Origin: Tamarix chinensis
Taxonomy: Eukaryota > Streptophyta > Magnoliopsida > Caryophyllales > Tamaricaceae
Direction: 5' to 3'
DNA length: 64,000 nt
Assembly (NCBI GenBank): GCA_030549775.1
Contig: CM060174.1
Coordinates: 49,022,707-49,086,706, forward strand
Positions 1-11,317 of the stretch are shown in pieces (positions within the stretch are counted from its first letter, which is position 1; each line of letters opens with the position of its first letter). The notes beneath the pieces are model-generated. The model saw nothing but the letters and a program-made list of their open reading frames with translations, ran no database searches and had not been told where the DNA came from. The position numbers and the translations under genes are program-made.

Positions 1-599
1 TTATGGAGTTTATAAGTATTTAAGTATTTAGAGGCATTTTTATATTTCACAGTAAAGTTACAAAATTCAAACAAAAAAATAAGTGTGTTTTGATGATAAT
101 ATAAGCTAAGTGTGATAAGTGCATTCCATAGAGCATAATTAGAAAGTGTACTTTAAGGTTTCAAGTAATTTTGGCTAAATTAAATTGTGAAGGGTACTTT
201 GGGTATATAGAAAAAATATGAGCATTTTAGGATCTGAAATTAATATTTAGGAACCATTTGGGTAACTTATTATATGATATGAACCTAATGTGAATTGAAA
301 ATATAAACATTAATAATATGATTAAGTGTTTGGTAGATACAAATAATTTGTATATAAATTGTATACGAATTAATAATAAGGTTTGGTAACTTGCCTAAAA
401 TCAATCAATTCTTAATGAAAATTCTATAAATGTAGGGGATGTTGGTGGGGTTAATTAATAAAGGGTATTTATACAATAAAAGTAAATGGTATAACTTTTT
501 TTTTGGATTTTTGTTAAAATGTGTGGGACTTACTTATAAAGTAATAATAGATTGTAAATAATTTGTAGATAATAAGATTATAATGATTTGGAAGTAACC
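1..599. other. AT-rich intergenic stretch, no gene seen
   Basis: No coding region or recognisable repeat can be supported here. Phrases such as GTTTGGTAGATAC and AAGGTTTGGTAAC resemble the ends of plant MITEs, but I could not pair them into terminal inverted repeats with a target duplication. Confidence 0.4.
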
Positions 600-606
600 T
601 AATGAG

Positions 607-772
607 TTTTGTTATAGTGGTAAAGGTCAAAGAGTATGTACCATAGGTTCCAGGTTTAAATTCCACTCCTCTATCTCTCGGTGTTGTAACATCTTTATAG
701 TGTCTCCACGTATATGGTATTTTGTACCTACTTTCATGGGCACCTTATGAATAAAAAAATGTGATCCAAAAA
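607..772 (+). mobile_element. Probable tRNA-derived SINE
   Basis: The sequence carries a box-A-like run (TTATAGTGGTAAAGG) near its start and a box-B-like run (GGTTTAAATTCC) about 35 bases later, the arrangement of an internal RNA polymerase III promoter. It ends in an A-rich tail. A 7-bp direct repeat TAATGAG flanks it at 600-606 and 773-779, as expected for a LINE-mobilised insert. The promoter boxes and the duplication are seen; the SINE call is inference from that combination. It has no coding capacity. A chance match between two short AT-rich repeats cannot be excluded. Confidence 0.55.
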
Positions 773-2468
773 TAATGAGGTAAAATAAATGACCTAAAGT
801 ATATATTATTAGATAATGAATAAATAATTAGTTTTACCAAATGGTACCTTAATGTGTTAATTTATAAGGCAAATTGGTTTAATGTGGACAGACATCTCAT
901 TAGCATATGTTTAGCCTTTGAATAGTTAAAAATGAGATTAGTAAGTGTAGAGGTGTTCTTTTTATTTTATATGTTAGAAAGGGCTTTATAGAGTTGGTTT
1001 TGGCTTAAGTTAACTAAAGTTATGTATCTAAGTGTATTCTTATTTTTCATAAATATTGAGTTTAAAACGGGAGGTTTGTTATATACATGGGAACTAAGGT
1101 TTTCAAGGGAATTTATGATCTTTTCTAAGTGATGGCTTATTATATGCTTCCTAATTATCTTAAATGAGCACAATTAGTGTTGATATGAATATATCCTCAT
1201 GATAATGGTTGTGCCTTATATGGAAGTATAAACAGTGTTGTAAATTTTTTTTATCATGTGAATAATATTGGCCCTTTGTATATCAAGAATGAATTTTGGA
1301 TAATAATGAAAGCTAATATAATAAAATGGTCAAGTGTGAATAAAATCATTATGAAGTGATTACATTTGAGCCTTGTTATGGGTTGACTATGATTATTGAA
1401 TAAAACACTAATACCTAAAATGGAAGAAATTCTTAAGTCGGGACTTATTTGTATCACTAAGGATGGCGTTAAGGTTAGGTTTGGTCTTCATGTCTGATGA
1501 GTACATATTTTGTACCCTTTTATTTCAAATAAAAAAATATTGTGAATTGCCTAGCCCAAACACCCAAAGGGTTGCGCAGAAAGAGAAGAAAAGGCCTAAA
1601 GGCCTAAGAAAGAAATAAACAAAAAGAGGACTAATAAGCCAGTGGTAAAAAAGATAAAGGAAATGGCAACACAGAAAAGAGAAAATGGGGCACAAGGTTG
1701 CAAATGAGAGTTGGGAGTAAGGAATGAAAAAAAGATAGTAGGAGGAGGAGGAGAGAGAGAGAGAGAGAGGAAAATAAGCCCAACGATGTAGTGAGGGTAA
1801 GGAGAAGAGAAAGAAGAGAGAGAGAGAGAGAGATGTGTAGTGAGGTCACAGTGCAGCATGGAAAAAGAGAAAAAGCAAGAACACACAAAGGAAGATGGAG
1901 GCAAGTAGACAGAGAAGAGAGAAGAGTTAGGTGAAGAAGTAGAAAGAAAAGAGAGAGAGAAGACGATGCACCAAAGAGAGAGAAAAAGAGATAAAAGTGG
2001 AAATTTTTATTTTAGATGAAAATAAGTAATTTTAATCTCATTAAATTGCTACAATTTTCATCAATATTCATTTTCAATTATTTATTTCTATATTTATAAT
2101 ATATATTTTTGATATATATTCTTGTGTAATTTATTTATTATGATTGACTAAATAATTTTTGCTAGGGAATATATTACATCCCTAGATTATGGTTTGAGAT
2201 GTAATATAAATTTTCATTATTTCATGAGATAGTCTTTTAACTATAATTTAATTGCTATAATTTGTATTTGTGATAATGTTGAGTATAATTTATATAGTGC
2301 ATGTCTTGTACCAACTTCCTCATTGTAATAGTATGCAAGATTATATGCTTATTTGGTGGCTATATGAATATGCTAGAATATATATATATAAATTATAGCT
2401 AGGTTAGATAACAATTCACTTAATGGTTTTATGATTTTAATTAGAGTAGTGGAACGTTTAGATACATG
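773..2468. other. Intergenic, with GA-rich stretch; no gene seen
   Basis: AT-rich sequence without a credible gene. The portion from about 1570 to 1990 is strongly purine-rich on the + strand, like the U3 of the minus-oriented LTRs elsewhere in the window, so it may be an eroded LTR piece. Open frames here are only translations of GA/CT repeats. Confidence 0.4.
1741..1833. repeat. (GGA)n/(GA)n microsatellites
   Basis: There is a GGAGGAGGA run passing into (GA)n at 1741-1770 and a second (GA)n tract at about 1815-1833. Simple repeats within a wider purine-rich stretch. Confidence 0.85.
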
Positions 2469-2957
2469 TGTAATACCCTAAATTTTTTTAGCTAAACCTG
2501 ATTCCAAGTGATTAACATTGTAACATAATTCTAATATCATACAATTAATATGGCTACCTTACCCTAACTCCCTAACCCTAAATATTAGCCTAGTTCTAGT
2601 TGATCAATAATTAAATTATCCTAATATCCTAATCTAAATTATTTTAACCTAATTCTAATTCTAAAACCAAACCTAATATCTTTCCCCCTTTTCTTTTTTC
2701 CTTTTTCCTCTTCTCCCTTTTCTTTTTCTTTCCTTGTTTTCCCCATCGGCTGACCTTACCTCCTTTTTCCATTCTTCTCCCCTTCTTCCTATATGAAATA
2801 TTATCCTCAGATAATTCCTGCCATGTCCCCATCCTTTGTCAAGCTACTCCCTACCCCCATCAGTACATCAACTCCCAACTCTTACGTTCGTGGTTTGGGG
2901 TTGACGTTTTTGGCCCAATCACACCCTTCTCCTTCCCCATCTCTACATGTATGTATG

Positions 2958-2959
<2 letters not shown>
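2469..2959 (+). mobile_element. LTR-like fragment J, start only
   Basis: Begins TGTAATACCCTAAA, the kind of terminus seen at LTRs H and G, and turns strongly pyrimidine-rich at about 2680-2790, as the other long LTRs do in U3. It is cut off by the (TA)n tract and the element embedded in it. The five bases before it (ACATG) do not match the five after 5338 (GGCAG), so 2469-5338 is not supported as one clean insertion. Confidence 0.45.

Positions 2960-3029
<70 letters not shown>
2960..3029. repeat. (TA)n microsatellite, left arm
   Basis: About 70 bp of uninterrupted TA dinucleotides. It abuts the element at 3030-3619 and matches a second (TA)n tract on the far side of that element. Confidence 0.95.
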
Positions 3030-3034
<5 letters not shown>

Positions 3035-3617
3035 CTAGCTTATCTAGTAAAAACTAAGAACTAGTATCTCGAATTGAAGAAACTACCCACGATAGATGGT
3101 GGAATTATTATTATTAATAGGTAGAGGAAACTACCGTAAGTAGTTTCAAGAAACTATAGTATTTGAGAGTTAGAAAAAAAAAGATGGTGGTATTTTTGTA
3201 AATTTTCTAAGTTTATATATCGACTTTGGAAACTACGTACCGTAGGTGGTGGAAACCACTATAAAGTCTCTCAAGAAATTACAGTATTTGAGTGTCAGAA
3301 AAAAAAATTGTAACATTTGTATAAATATTAGGTATTTATGTTTTAAAACAAAAAACTACCCATAGTTAGTGGTGCAAACTATTTCCAGTGGGTGGAGGAA
3401 ACTAGTGTAAGTCACTCAGGAAACTATAGTATTTAAGTATTAGAAAAAAATGTGGCGGAATTTTTTAAATATTGATGTTCATGTTTCAAATTAGGAGACT
3501 ACCTATACTAGGTAATGGAAACTACTCATAGAAGGTGGTAGAAATTACTATAATTATCTTAGAAAACTAGTGTGATTCTCAATTCTTACTATAAAGGGTG
3601 GTTCTCACTAGATATGA

Positions 3618-3619
<2 letters not shown>
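3030..3619. mobile_element. Short non-coding element embedded in a (TA)n tract
   Basis: About 590 bp of non-TA sequence lies between two (TA)n tracts. Its ends are partly inverted: TATCTAGTAAAAAC at the left and the complement of GTTCTCACTAGATA at the right. The interior holds about four imperfect tandem units of roughly 140-180 bp, each with GAAACTAC, a GGTGG(T)GGAAA run and CTATAGTATTTGAGTG. It resembles in behaviour the rice Micron family of MITEs, which lie within TA microsatellites; the family assignment is inference. It has no coding capacity. Confidence 0.55.

Positions 3620-3656
<37 letters not shown>
3620..3656. repeat. (TA)n microsatellite, right arm
   Basis: About 37 bp of TA dinucleotides immediately right of the embedded element; the counterpart of 2960-3029. 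Confidence 0.95.
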
Positions 3657-3659
<3 letters not shown>

Positions 3660-4055
3660 AATAAATGCCCTCAACCACCAATAAACACCACCTTCCTATT
3701 CATTTCCTCCTCCTCACCGCTACCAAAACAACCTCCAAAACCCTCCTTCGGCACCCCTCACCAAAGCTCCACCCCCACTATCAGTGATCCACACCGAAAC
3801 TTACCCCTCCATTCAACACAAACCACCAAATCTTCCCTCTTTTCTCACCACCGACCACCTTTGGCTTTAATCACAGAATCCCCACCACTACCACTGACAG
3901 TTTCCACCGATCCTACCCCTACCACTGGCCATATGCACCATTAATACCGCCCTACTTTAGTGAAAGACACCACAATTCCCCACCTAGCTTTGGCCAAACT
4001 AACTAATCCTCAAATTCCCACATTCAGTTATTTCCATAGGATCCACCCCCTTGTT
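3657..4055. other. C-rich low-complexity stretch, no gene
   Basis: Rich in CCACC, CCACCACTACC and ACCACC runs. It is probably the interior of a decayed LTR (J or H). No open frame with protein-like composition was seen. Confidence 0.4.
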
Positions 4056-5338
4056 TCATCCTCCTTTACCATTGCTCAAGGCGGAAAAGGCAGCGGTTGT
4101 AAGGCTGCAAAGTTGGATGCAAGGGTCACAAAGGAGAAGAAGGAAGGGAAAAGAAGAAGGAAAAGGATAGGACACAAGGTTGGATTTTGGCCAAGGGAGG
4201 CAAGGGGTGGTAGGGGAGGTTATAGGGAGTGGGCTGGTGGCCTTGGTGGCGGCGGAAGAGGTGGAATGGAGCCGGATAGTGGTAGTGTAGGGTGGATTCC
4301 TAGAAGGGGGAAGAAGAAGAAGAAGGATGGTTACATGGGGCATGTGGGGGTGGCTTGGTGGTGTAGGGAGGTAATAGGGGGTGGCAGGAGGTGGTGTAGG
4401 TGGTTGTTTGGGAGGTGGCAGCAGCGGTTGGTGGTGGCGAAGCAAAAATAGGAGAGGGGGAGAAGAGGAGAATAAGAGAAAAAAAGGGAAAGTCTTCAGG
4501 GAGAAGTGTGGCTAGAGCAGGGAGGAAATGAAGCAGAAAAGAAGGAGAAAATGAGAGGGAGAGGAGGGAACGTAGGGCACCGGTTAGGTGGCTGTGGTAG
4601 TAGGCGGTATCATGGCGATTGCAATGAGAGGGAGGAGGGAAAGGGAAAACATAAGGGAGGGTTACATGCTCAGGTTTGGTCTGAAAATGGGAAGAAAAGG
4701 ATGGGGGTGAGAGAGGGGAAGGGAGTAGGGTCATAGGGGGGAGGTAGGTGGTGGCAGGCGACGGTGCAGGAGGGGCAGTCATAGAGTGCAGGTGGTCGAC
4801 GTTAAAGAAGAAGAAGAAGAAGAAGAAGGAGAGGAGGTAGTTTGGGGCAATGGAACGAGGAAGGGAGAAGGAGAGGAGGAAGTGGGCCAAGCAGAGGCCC
4901 AGCGTAGGGAGGAAGGAATCGCTGCAGGCTTGGCGGCCCAAAGGAGAAAAAGAAGAAAAGGAACAAGAAGGAAAAGAAGAAAAAGAAGAAAAAGGAAATA
5001 GGAAAAAGGAAAATGGGGAGGAATAAAATAAAATAATTTTTTTGGAATAATAAATTTAATATTTTTGATAAATAAATAAATTTAATAATTTAATTTATTA
5101 TAATTTAATATAATGGTTTAAAAAGGATAATTTTAGTAAAATATTTGTTTGAAAAATTATTTGATTAAAATGAGTGATAAAATAACAAAATACTTATTTT
5201 AATTTATGAAATATTCATATCCATTTTTATATGCTCAAAAATCCACAAAATAATTAACTTAAATAAATATAAAAGTTAATTTATCCCAAATAAAGGTTAT
5301 TTATTAAATTATAGGTTTTAAATTTGTAGGGTATTACA
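4056..5338 (-). mobile_element. LTR H (minus), U3-side part
   Basis: Read on the minus strand it starts TGTAATACCCTAC at 5338, followed by AT-rich sequence close to the start of LTR B (shared AAAACCTATA/AAAACCCTATA and TTTAATAAATAA runs). A long pyrimidine-rich stretch follows (purine-rich on +, about 4080-5030). The paired TGGGCC/GGCCCA motif lies at 4883-4902, 436 bases from the start, the same distance as in LTR B. The far end is not recognisable. The long open frames reported in such stretches are GA/CT translations, not genes. Confidence 0.65.
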
Positions 5339-5360
5339 GGCAGCTCGAGCTACCCACTTT

Positions 5361-5730
5361 TAGGGGTGTTGACAAACCAAGCCGGCTCGCGAGCTTTTTG
5401 GGCTCGGCTCGTTAATGGATCGGCTCGACTTGGCTCGCTTGTTAAACAAGCTTAAAAATTAGGCTCGAGCTCGGCTCGATTATTAAACAAATCAAGCTTG
5501 AGCCTAATAAATTTTGGCTCGAGCTCGTTTAGAATGAAAAAGCTCGTGAGCTCGGCTCGTTTACCACCAAAGCTCGAGAGTCGGCTCGTTAAAAGTTCGA
5601 CTCGACTCGTTAAAAGCTCGGCTCGTTTATAAACAAACCAAGCTCAAGCTTTATTTTTAGGCTCATTTAGTAAACGAGCCAAGCCCAAGCTTACCCCGGC
5701 TCAGCTCGATTCGGTTCGTTAACAACCCTA
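5361..5730. mobile_element. hAT-type MITE with GGCTCG subterminal repeats
   Basis: A 370-bp non-coding element begins TAGGGGTGTT and ends AACAACCCTA, an imperfect terminal inverted repeat. The 8-bp sequence CCCACTTT occurs exactly on both sides (5353-5360 and 5731-5738), the target duplication size of the hAT superfamily. The interior is filled with both orientations of GGCTCG and CTCGAG, probably transposase-binding repeats. A second element with similar ends lies at 47255-47972. Confidence 0.85.
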
Positions 5731-5738
5731 CCCACTTT

Positions 5739-6871
5739 ACACAAGTAGAGAGAGAATATTAGGGAGAGTTAGGGGTGGGGGAGGTCTTTTTCGATGGAGG
5801 GTGGTGTAGGGAAGAGGAAAGGTGGATGTGGCTACGGCAGAGCGACACAACAACTAAAGAGAGGGTGCGAGGGAGCTGAGGGAAATTTTGGAGTGGTAGA
5901 AAAGAGAGGAATTAGGGGCACATGGGGGTATAAATATAGGAAGAAGGCTGGGGGGAAGTGGACAAAGTAAGGTAGAAGACGAAGGGAGGGGTGGTTGGCT
6001 ACCGACTGGCGTGCAGGCTGGTGAAGCATGTACGGTCAGAGGACAAGGGTGGGTTTTGGTAGGGTCATCAAGGGTTATATGGGGAGTGTTGGGGCTACAA
6101 AGGGGTGAGAACCAGTGCAGGGCAGTGCCAGCTGCATGCCTTGCAAGTCAGGATGAGGGGATGGTGAGGGGAGAGAGAAAAACATGGCTACAAAGCAGCC
6201 ATGCTTGACACATTGATTGAGGGGGAAGGTTGAAGATGAGGGTAAAGAGGAAGAAAGGAAAAATAAAAAGGGAGAAAATAGGAAAAGAAGGGGGCGGACA
6301 ATGCCAAGTCACATGAGAAAAAAAAAAAAAGAAATGGCCAGGGGAAAGAAGGAAATGAGAGGAGGGGGAGAGGGAGTTGGGCTAGGAGGGGGCCCAATCC
6401 AATGACGGAGAGGAGAAAGAAGAAAAAAATGAAGAAGAAAAGGAAAAAGAAAAGGAAGAAAAGGAGAAGAAGAAGGAAAAAAGAAAAAAGAAAAGTGAAG
6501 TGGGGTGTTTTAGGATTTTTTTTAAAAATTTTGGGAATAATAAAATTAGCAATAATAAATAATTAATTTTTATTAATTTATAAATTATTATTATAAATTA
6601 CTTAAAATTTATTTTAGTTTAGTAAATTATTTTAGCCTCCCCTAATTTGATCCCTACATTATTTTCCTCCTTTTGGGCCTTATTCATTATTATTATAATA
6701 ATATCACTATTTTGATTAAAAAAATGTATATTTAATTAAATATCACGTAATATTTTTTATTTTATTTTTAATTCCTAAAATAGGATTTTGGGTATTATAT
6801 ATATAGTATTTTTCAACTTCTGTACTATTTTAAAATAAAAATTTTTAACAGTAAAAAATAGGGGTGTTACA
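5739..6871 (-). mobile_element. LTR I (minus), partial
   Basis: On the minus strand it starts TGTAACACCCC at 6871. It is AT-rich for about 350 bases and then pyrimidine-rich (purine-rich on +, about 5750-6500). The paired TGGGCT/GGCCCA motif is at 6378-6396, about 475 bases from the start. The other end is missing, so this is a truncated LTR of the superfamily that builds the 16.9-42 kb nest. Confidence 0.6.
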
Positions 6872-8742
6872 AAGTTAGAGACAATGGAGATAGTTTGTGA
6901 GGCAAGCAAGGGTGATGGTTCTCGATGCTAGAGAGTATAACAGAGGGACGAATTAAGAGGAAGAGATAGCAGAGGTCGAATAGCTAAAAATAACCAAGGG
7001 GCAAGATGTGGAGGTTTGACGAGAGGATCAACTTTTAGGGTGATGGAAAAGTAAGACAAAGATTGATTGTGTTGGTTGCTCGATGAGGGATGAAATAAGC
7101 TAGTTTGCAAGGTACCAAATAGAGGATGTTGGTGAGAATGGGGAAGGGTGATGAGAAAGGAAAACAAATGGGGGAGGAAAGAAAGAGAATGAGCAAATGG
7201 CTAGGCAGAGGTAGGAGGCGAAGGAGATATGAACAAAGGAAAGGAATTCAACAGAGCAAAAAGGGGTGAGGTGAAGGGAGAAGAAAGTAAAGAAGGAGAA
7301 AGGAAAAGGAGAGAGTTGGTGGTTGTGGTATAAATGGAGAAGGGTAACAAATGTGAAAAAAATAAAGGGGGAGAGCAAAGGGAAAAGGGCTACAACAATC
7401 GAACAAGGAAGGAGAAACAAAAAAGAAGAAGAAGGCTAGCATGTAGACTAAACGGGACAAGGCAAGGAAAGAAGAAAACATGCAAGGTTAAAGTGATGGA
7501 ACCAAATGTGTAGAGTAGACATTTAGTCGTGCAAGTAGGTTGGGAGGGCTGGTGTAGTATTATGTTACATCTGGAAAGGGGTACAACAGAGGGAAGAGAG
7601 GAAGAGTGTACGATTGTTTGGTTAAAGGGGTTTGGGTTTCAACTAAGGGTTGGGAACTAGTTTTGTGTAGGCTGAGTTCGAGGTTAAAATAAATGAAAAA
7701 GGTTTAGGTTAAAATTAATTATTTAATAATTAACTAATAACTATATAATATTAATAAATTTAAGAGTTTATTAAATATGAAAGCAAAAAACTTATCAATT
7801 AATATTTTATTATTATCATCATCATTATTATGATTATTATTACTATTATATTTATCATCTTTATTACTACTATTATTACTACCACTATTTTGATTATTAT
7901 TATTATTCTTATTATTGTTGTTGTTGTTGTTTTGATTATTATTAATAGTATTCTTATTGTTGTTGTTGTTGTTGTTATCTTTCCTCTAAATATCAATCTA
8001 CGAGTCTAAATTACTAACATAAATTTAATAAATATAGTAATACATAGTAATCAAATCTTAACTTTGTGTATATAAATTAGGATTTATATAGAAAAGGTAT
8101 TATAATATGATTTAACTCTTGTTTTAGTTTAGTGTAAAGCTTCTTTTTTTCCTAATGTCACTTGTTCTAATTGCATGAAGGGAGAGAGAGAAGAGGAAAA
8201 AAGAAGAAGGGAAGACTAGAGGAGTTGGAGTTGTTGTTGGTGGTTATAGGAGAATGCACGTCAAAGACGAGGAGGACGTGTGATGATATGAGGTTGTGCG
8301 AAGACCGAGGAGAAATGAGAGTTCTTATTACATTGAAAGGTAAAATTAAAATGAATTAATTAGAAAAATTAACTAGATATTATTTTAAAAAAATTGTGGG
8401 TATTTTAAGTATTTTAAGTTAGACAAAGAAGAGGTAATATTATATATTCATATAGACATAGAGTTATATCATGTAATCTTTTCTTAAATTTTTTTATGAA
8501 AGATCTATAAGTGTATAATATTTAGAGTTCAATAAAACACTGAAATTGAAGCAAATTTATTAGAATATTTTAAAATACATATATGTGTTCTTGTTCAAAT
8601 AAAATAATTAGTTTAAAAAGATTAGGTAAAATATGGCTCTCAGCGATTGAATTGGTCAAGTCAAATCATTATACATTAACCGAAAAATTTATATTTATTT
8701 ATATCACCAATAAATAAATAACAAAATAGATGACGCAGCCAT
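6872..8742. other. Purine-rich then AT-rich sequence, no gene
   Basis: 6880-7640 is purine-rich on + and may be a further decayed LTR U3. 7700-8740 is AT-rich with a triplet microsatellite. I see no gene; short frames at 8171 and elsewhere have simple-repeat composition. Confidence 0.45.
7805..7980. repeat. Imperfect (ATT)n/(GTT)n triplet repeat
   Basis: About 175 bp of imperfect TTA, TTG and ATC triplets. The translated product is an I/T/V homopolymer and not a protein gene. Confidence 0.9.
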
Positions 8743-9293
8743 TTGCGTAGAACTCGTCAGGGAAAGCCCGTAAGTTGGTCGCACAAAAGAAAAATTAGTC
8801 GTACAAACTACAACGCACACAAACCGATATCTGATTTTACGTTGTTTCCTGTAAATTTACACAAATCTAACAAGATGGTAAATGATAGCATATTTTTCCG
8901 ATTAATTAAACGAATCGTGCTCTCCGTTGCCTCTCTCCCCGTTCTCTGTTTTATCTTTTTTCAATAAATGATATATTCTCTTATCCATTTTCCTTTTACT
9001 TTTACTTTTACTTTTTTCCTACTTTCCGACCTCTCCTCCACCCACCTTCTGTATTTCAATTTTGATCAATCACTTTATTTTCATCGATTCTCATTATTAG
9101 TAGTACAAATAAATAACGACCCGAACAAGTCGCTCTTTAATCTCATCTATACCGAATCTTATCCTCCTCTTCTATTTTACTATATCGTCCTATATCTCCA
9201 TCCTCTCTTCCCCGTCAAGCCTGAAATAGGGACAGAAGAATTAGCAAAAACACCATCAATTCAAAAGGCCTCTCACGAAGAATATATATAAAA
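8743..9293 (+). promoter_or_regulatory. Upstream region of the Sec14-like gene
   Basis: This stretch leads to the ATG at 9294 and is less repetitive than its surroundings. It has a pyrimidine-rich run with repeated CTTTTA units near 8990-9015, as in many plant 5' untranslated regions. The ATATATAAAA at 9283-9292 touches the start codon, so it cannot be the TATA box for this start. The transcription start is not determinable by eye. Confidence 0.4.
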
Positions 9294-10368
9294 ATGCGCG
9301 CTGGTGCTGGTGCTGGTTCTATTTCAGAGTCGGAGCAAGAAAATCTTATCGAAAGGCTACAACTATGCAAGATCCAAGGTCGTGATAAATGCGGCCGCAG
9401 GATCCTCCGTGTCGTCGGCAAATTCCTTCCTGGTATTTTTTTTTTGTTTCTTTCTTTTATGCAGTTCAATAGGCTCGCGCGTTTTTTGTTTGTTTTTTTA
9501 CCTCTTGTTCTTCGCGACTGTCATGGAAAAAATTGGGTTGTTTATTAAATTTATTTACATGTTTGTTGGCTGTTGCTGATGTTTGGTTTCAATATCGTTC
9601 CTACTATCAGCGAGGATTCTGAGCGTTCATGTGGTGAAAAGGTATTTAGAGGAGAAGATTTTCCCGAAATTGGAACGGCGTTCTTTTTCGATCCTTTACG
9701 TTCACACCGATGTCGTGCGCTCTGAAAATTATCCCGGAATTTCAGCTCTCCGATCCATCTACGACGCCATTCCGACTTCTGTTAAGAACAATTTAGAACA
9801 AATCTACTACCTCCATCCTGGCCTCCAGTCTCGCCTCTTCCTCGCCACCTTCGGTCGGCTCTTCTTTACCGGCGGGTAAGATTCCTATCATCTCTCTCTT
9901 CTATTCACGTAGCGTAACGGTAGCCGGCGCATTTTTGCTCCCACTCTACTTTACCTTCTTTCCAAAATTTATCTTTCTTTATTGTTTTTTTATCACGCGG
10001 TCGGCCTTGTGGTGGCGGTGACCCAGTGGGGTCGGGGAAACGCATAAGGTGGTGGCGGTTAGGGACGGGAAGTGGACTTGTCATCTATTTGCTAATACGC
10101 CGCTGAAATTTTTAATTTTTTTTTTAATTTATGGTTAATTACCAGGTTTTACGGGAAGCTGAGATATTTGAGTAGGCTGGATTACCTATGGGAGCACGTA
10201 CGGAGGAACGAGATAGAGCCTCTCCCTGATTTTGTCTACGATCATGATGAAGACCTTGAATACCGGCCGATGATGGATTACGGATTAGAGAGTGATCATC
10301 CTAGGGTCTACGGTGCTCCTTCTCTTGATTCTCCTGCGCCCATGTACTCTATGAGGTGTATCTCCTAG
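9294..10368 (+). CDS. Sec14-like divergent CRAL-TRIO domain protein, 3 exons
   Basis: Three exons with canonical GT-AG introns: 9294-9432, 9611-9875 and 10146-10368. They total 627 bases and encode 208 residues. Both junctions are phase-consistent: the first completes an Ala codon within GKFLP-A-RILS, the second a Gly codon within FTGG-FYGK. The product matches my recollection of the small plant Sec14 cytosolic factor-like proteins typified by Arabidopsis At4g35750 (about 200 residues). Recognisable landmarks are CKIQGRDKCGRRIL near residue 26, the central YVHTDVVRSENYPGISALR block, LHPGLQSRLFL, YLWEHVRRNEIE, PDFVYDHDEDLEYRPMMDYG and the C-terminal MRCIS. The divergent CRAL-TRIO fold (also in GDAP2-like proteins) suggests lipid or membrane-associated binding, but no substrate is established. 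No stops or frameshifts. The first exon is Gly/Ala-rich and least conserved, so the start is somewhat less certain. It is the only intact host gene seen. Confidence 0.9.
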
Positions 10369-10927
10369 TACTTAGGCCTGCCTGCCTTTGGGTCGGACTC
10401 GGATACTAGGACAGGATTTATTTCTCTAGCGCGTACAGTACGGTACACTTAAAATGAGTTTTTTTTTCTTGTTTTTAAAATGAGATGGGTGGGTACTTTT
10501 CTACTTTTCTTCTTTTCCGGTCAACATGATGGATGGGTTGGTGCTTTTGAAAAGAAAAAGATAGCTTTTGTGAATGTTCTGGTAATCTGAAACAAATGGT
10601 ATGAGAAACTATAATGTAGAGCCATAATAGCTTTTCGTTCTACATGGTACCCATTCGAAGACGAGCATAACAACTACCTAAATGAATATTTGTTGTACAA
10701 TATTGTTCTTAAGATAAAAAGACATAGTGAAATTCACAACACCAAAGAAAGGATATATAGGTTATGTTTGGTAATACTAGCTTATAAGTTAGCTAAAAAT
10801 TGAAAAACTAGCTTAAAGCTTAAAAGATATATGCTACTTTAAGTACATTTTCAAAAATAAACCTAGAAGTTGCTGAAAAATATACCTATTAAATAGGTTT
10901 TTATTTATAAAAAAAAAAGTTAACGTC
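10369..10927. other. 3' region of the Sec14-like gene, then AT-rich sequence
   Basis: The first 250 bases after the stop are probably 3' untranslated sequence, although I do not see an unambiguous poly(A) signal. From about 10765, GTTATGTTTGGTAA and repeated AGCTTATAAG/AGCTTAAAGC runs look like the end of a MITE without an identifiable partner end. Confidence 0.4.
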
Positions 10928-11317
10928 TAAGCCCCCGTTTGATTTTACTTATTATTAATAACTACTTTTAGATAAAAACTACTTTTATAAATCTACTTTT
11001 AAAAAAGTACTTTTATAAGTAAAATGTATGTTTGTTTTAACTTTTATTACATAAGTGATTAATGCTAAAAAACTACTTATTGTATCTTATTAGTGTTTGA
11101 TTTTCATTTTCCTACAAAATTACTTTTTCTTTTTCATCTTTAGTTTTTATCTTCCTATATATATCTTTTAGTAATAATTACTATATAAATTATGTAATAT
11201 TAAATATTAAAAAGTATATTAAACATTAACAAGTATAAAAAAATATAAACATATTACAAAGTACTAAAAATTATAAAATAAAAATTATAAACTTATTAAA
11301 AAAAATCATAATATAGT

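Noticed and set aside
3030..3656. Helitron (TC...CTAG-type end between A and T)
   Set aside because: CTAGT appears at both ends but no 3' hairpin in the right position was seen, and the TA flanks fit insertion in a microsatellite better.
4300..5001. Glu/Lys/Arg-rich and Pro/Ser-rich overlapping frames on both strands
   Set aside because: Purine-rich LTR H sequence gives open frames in all readings; no conserved motif.
2469..5338. One solo LTR with ends TGTAATACCC...GGGTATTACA
   Set aside because: Flanking bases ACATG and GGCAG do not match, CT-rich U3-like tracts point inward from both ends, and the two ends are not similar to one another. More likely two fragments.
8171..8359. A 62-residue charged open frame
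   Set aside because: Starts in a GA-rich tract and has no splice partner or recognisable domain.
10765..10927. MITE beginning GTTATGTTTGGTAA
   Set aside because: No second end or target duplication could be found.
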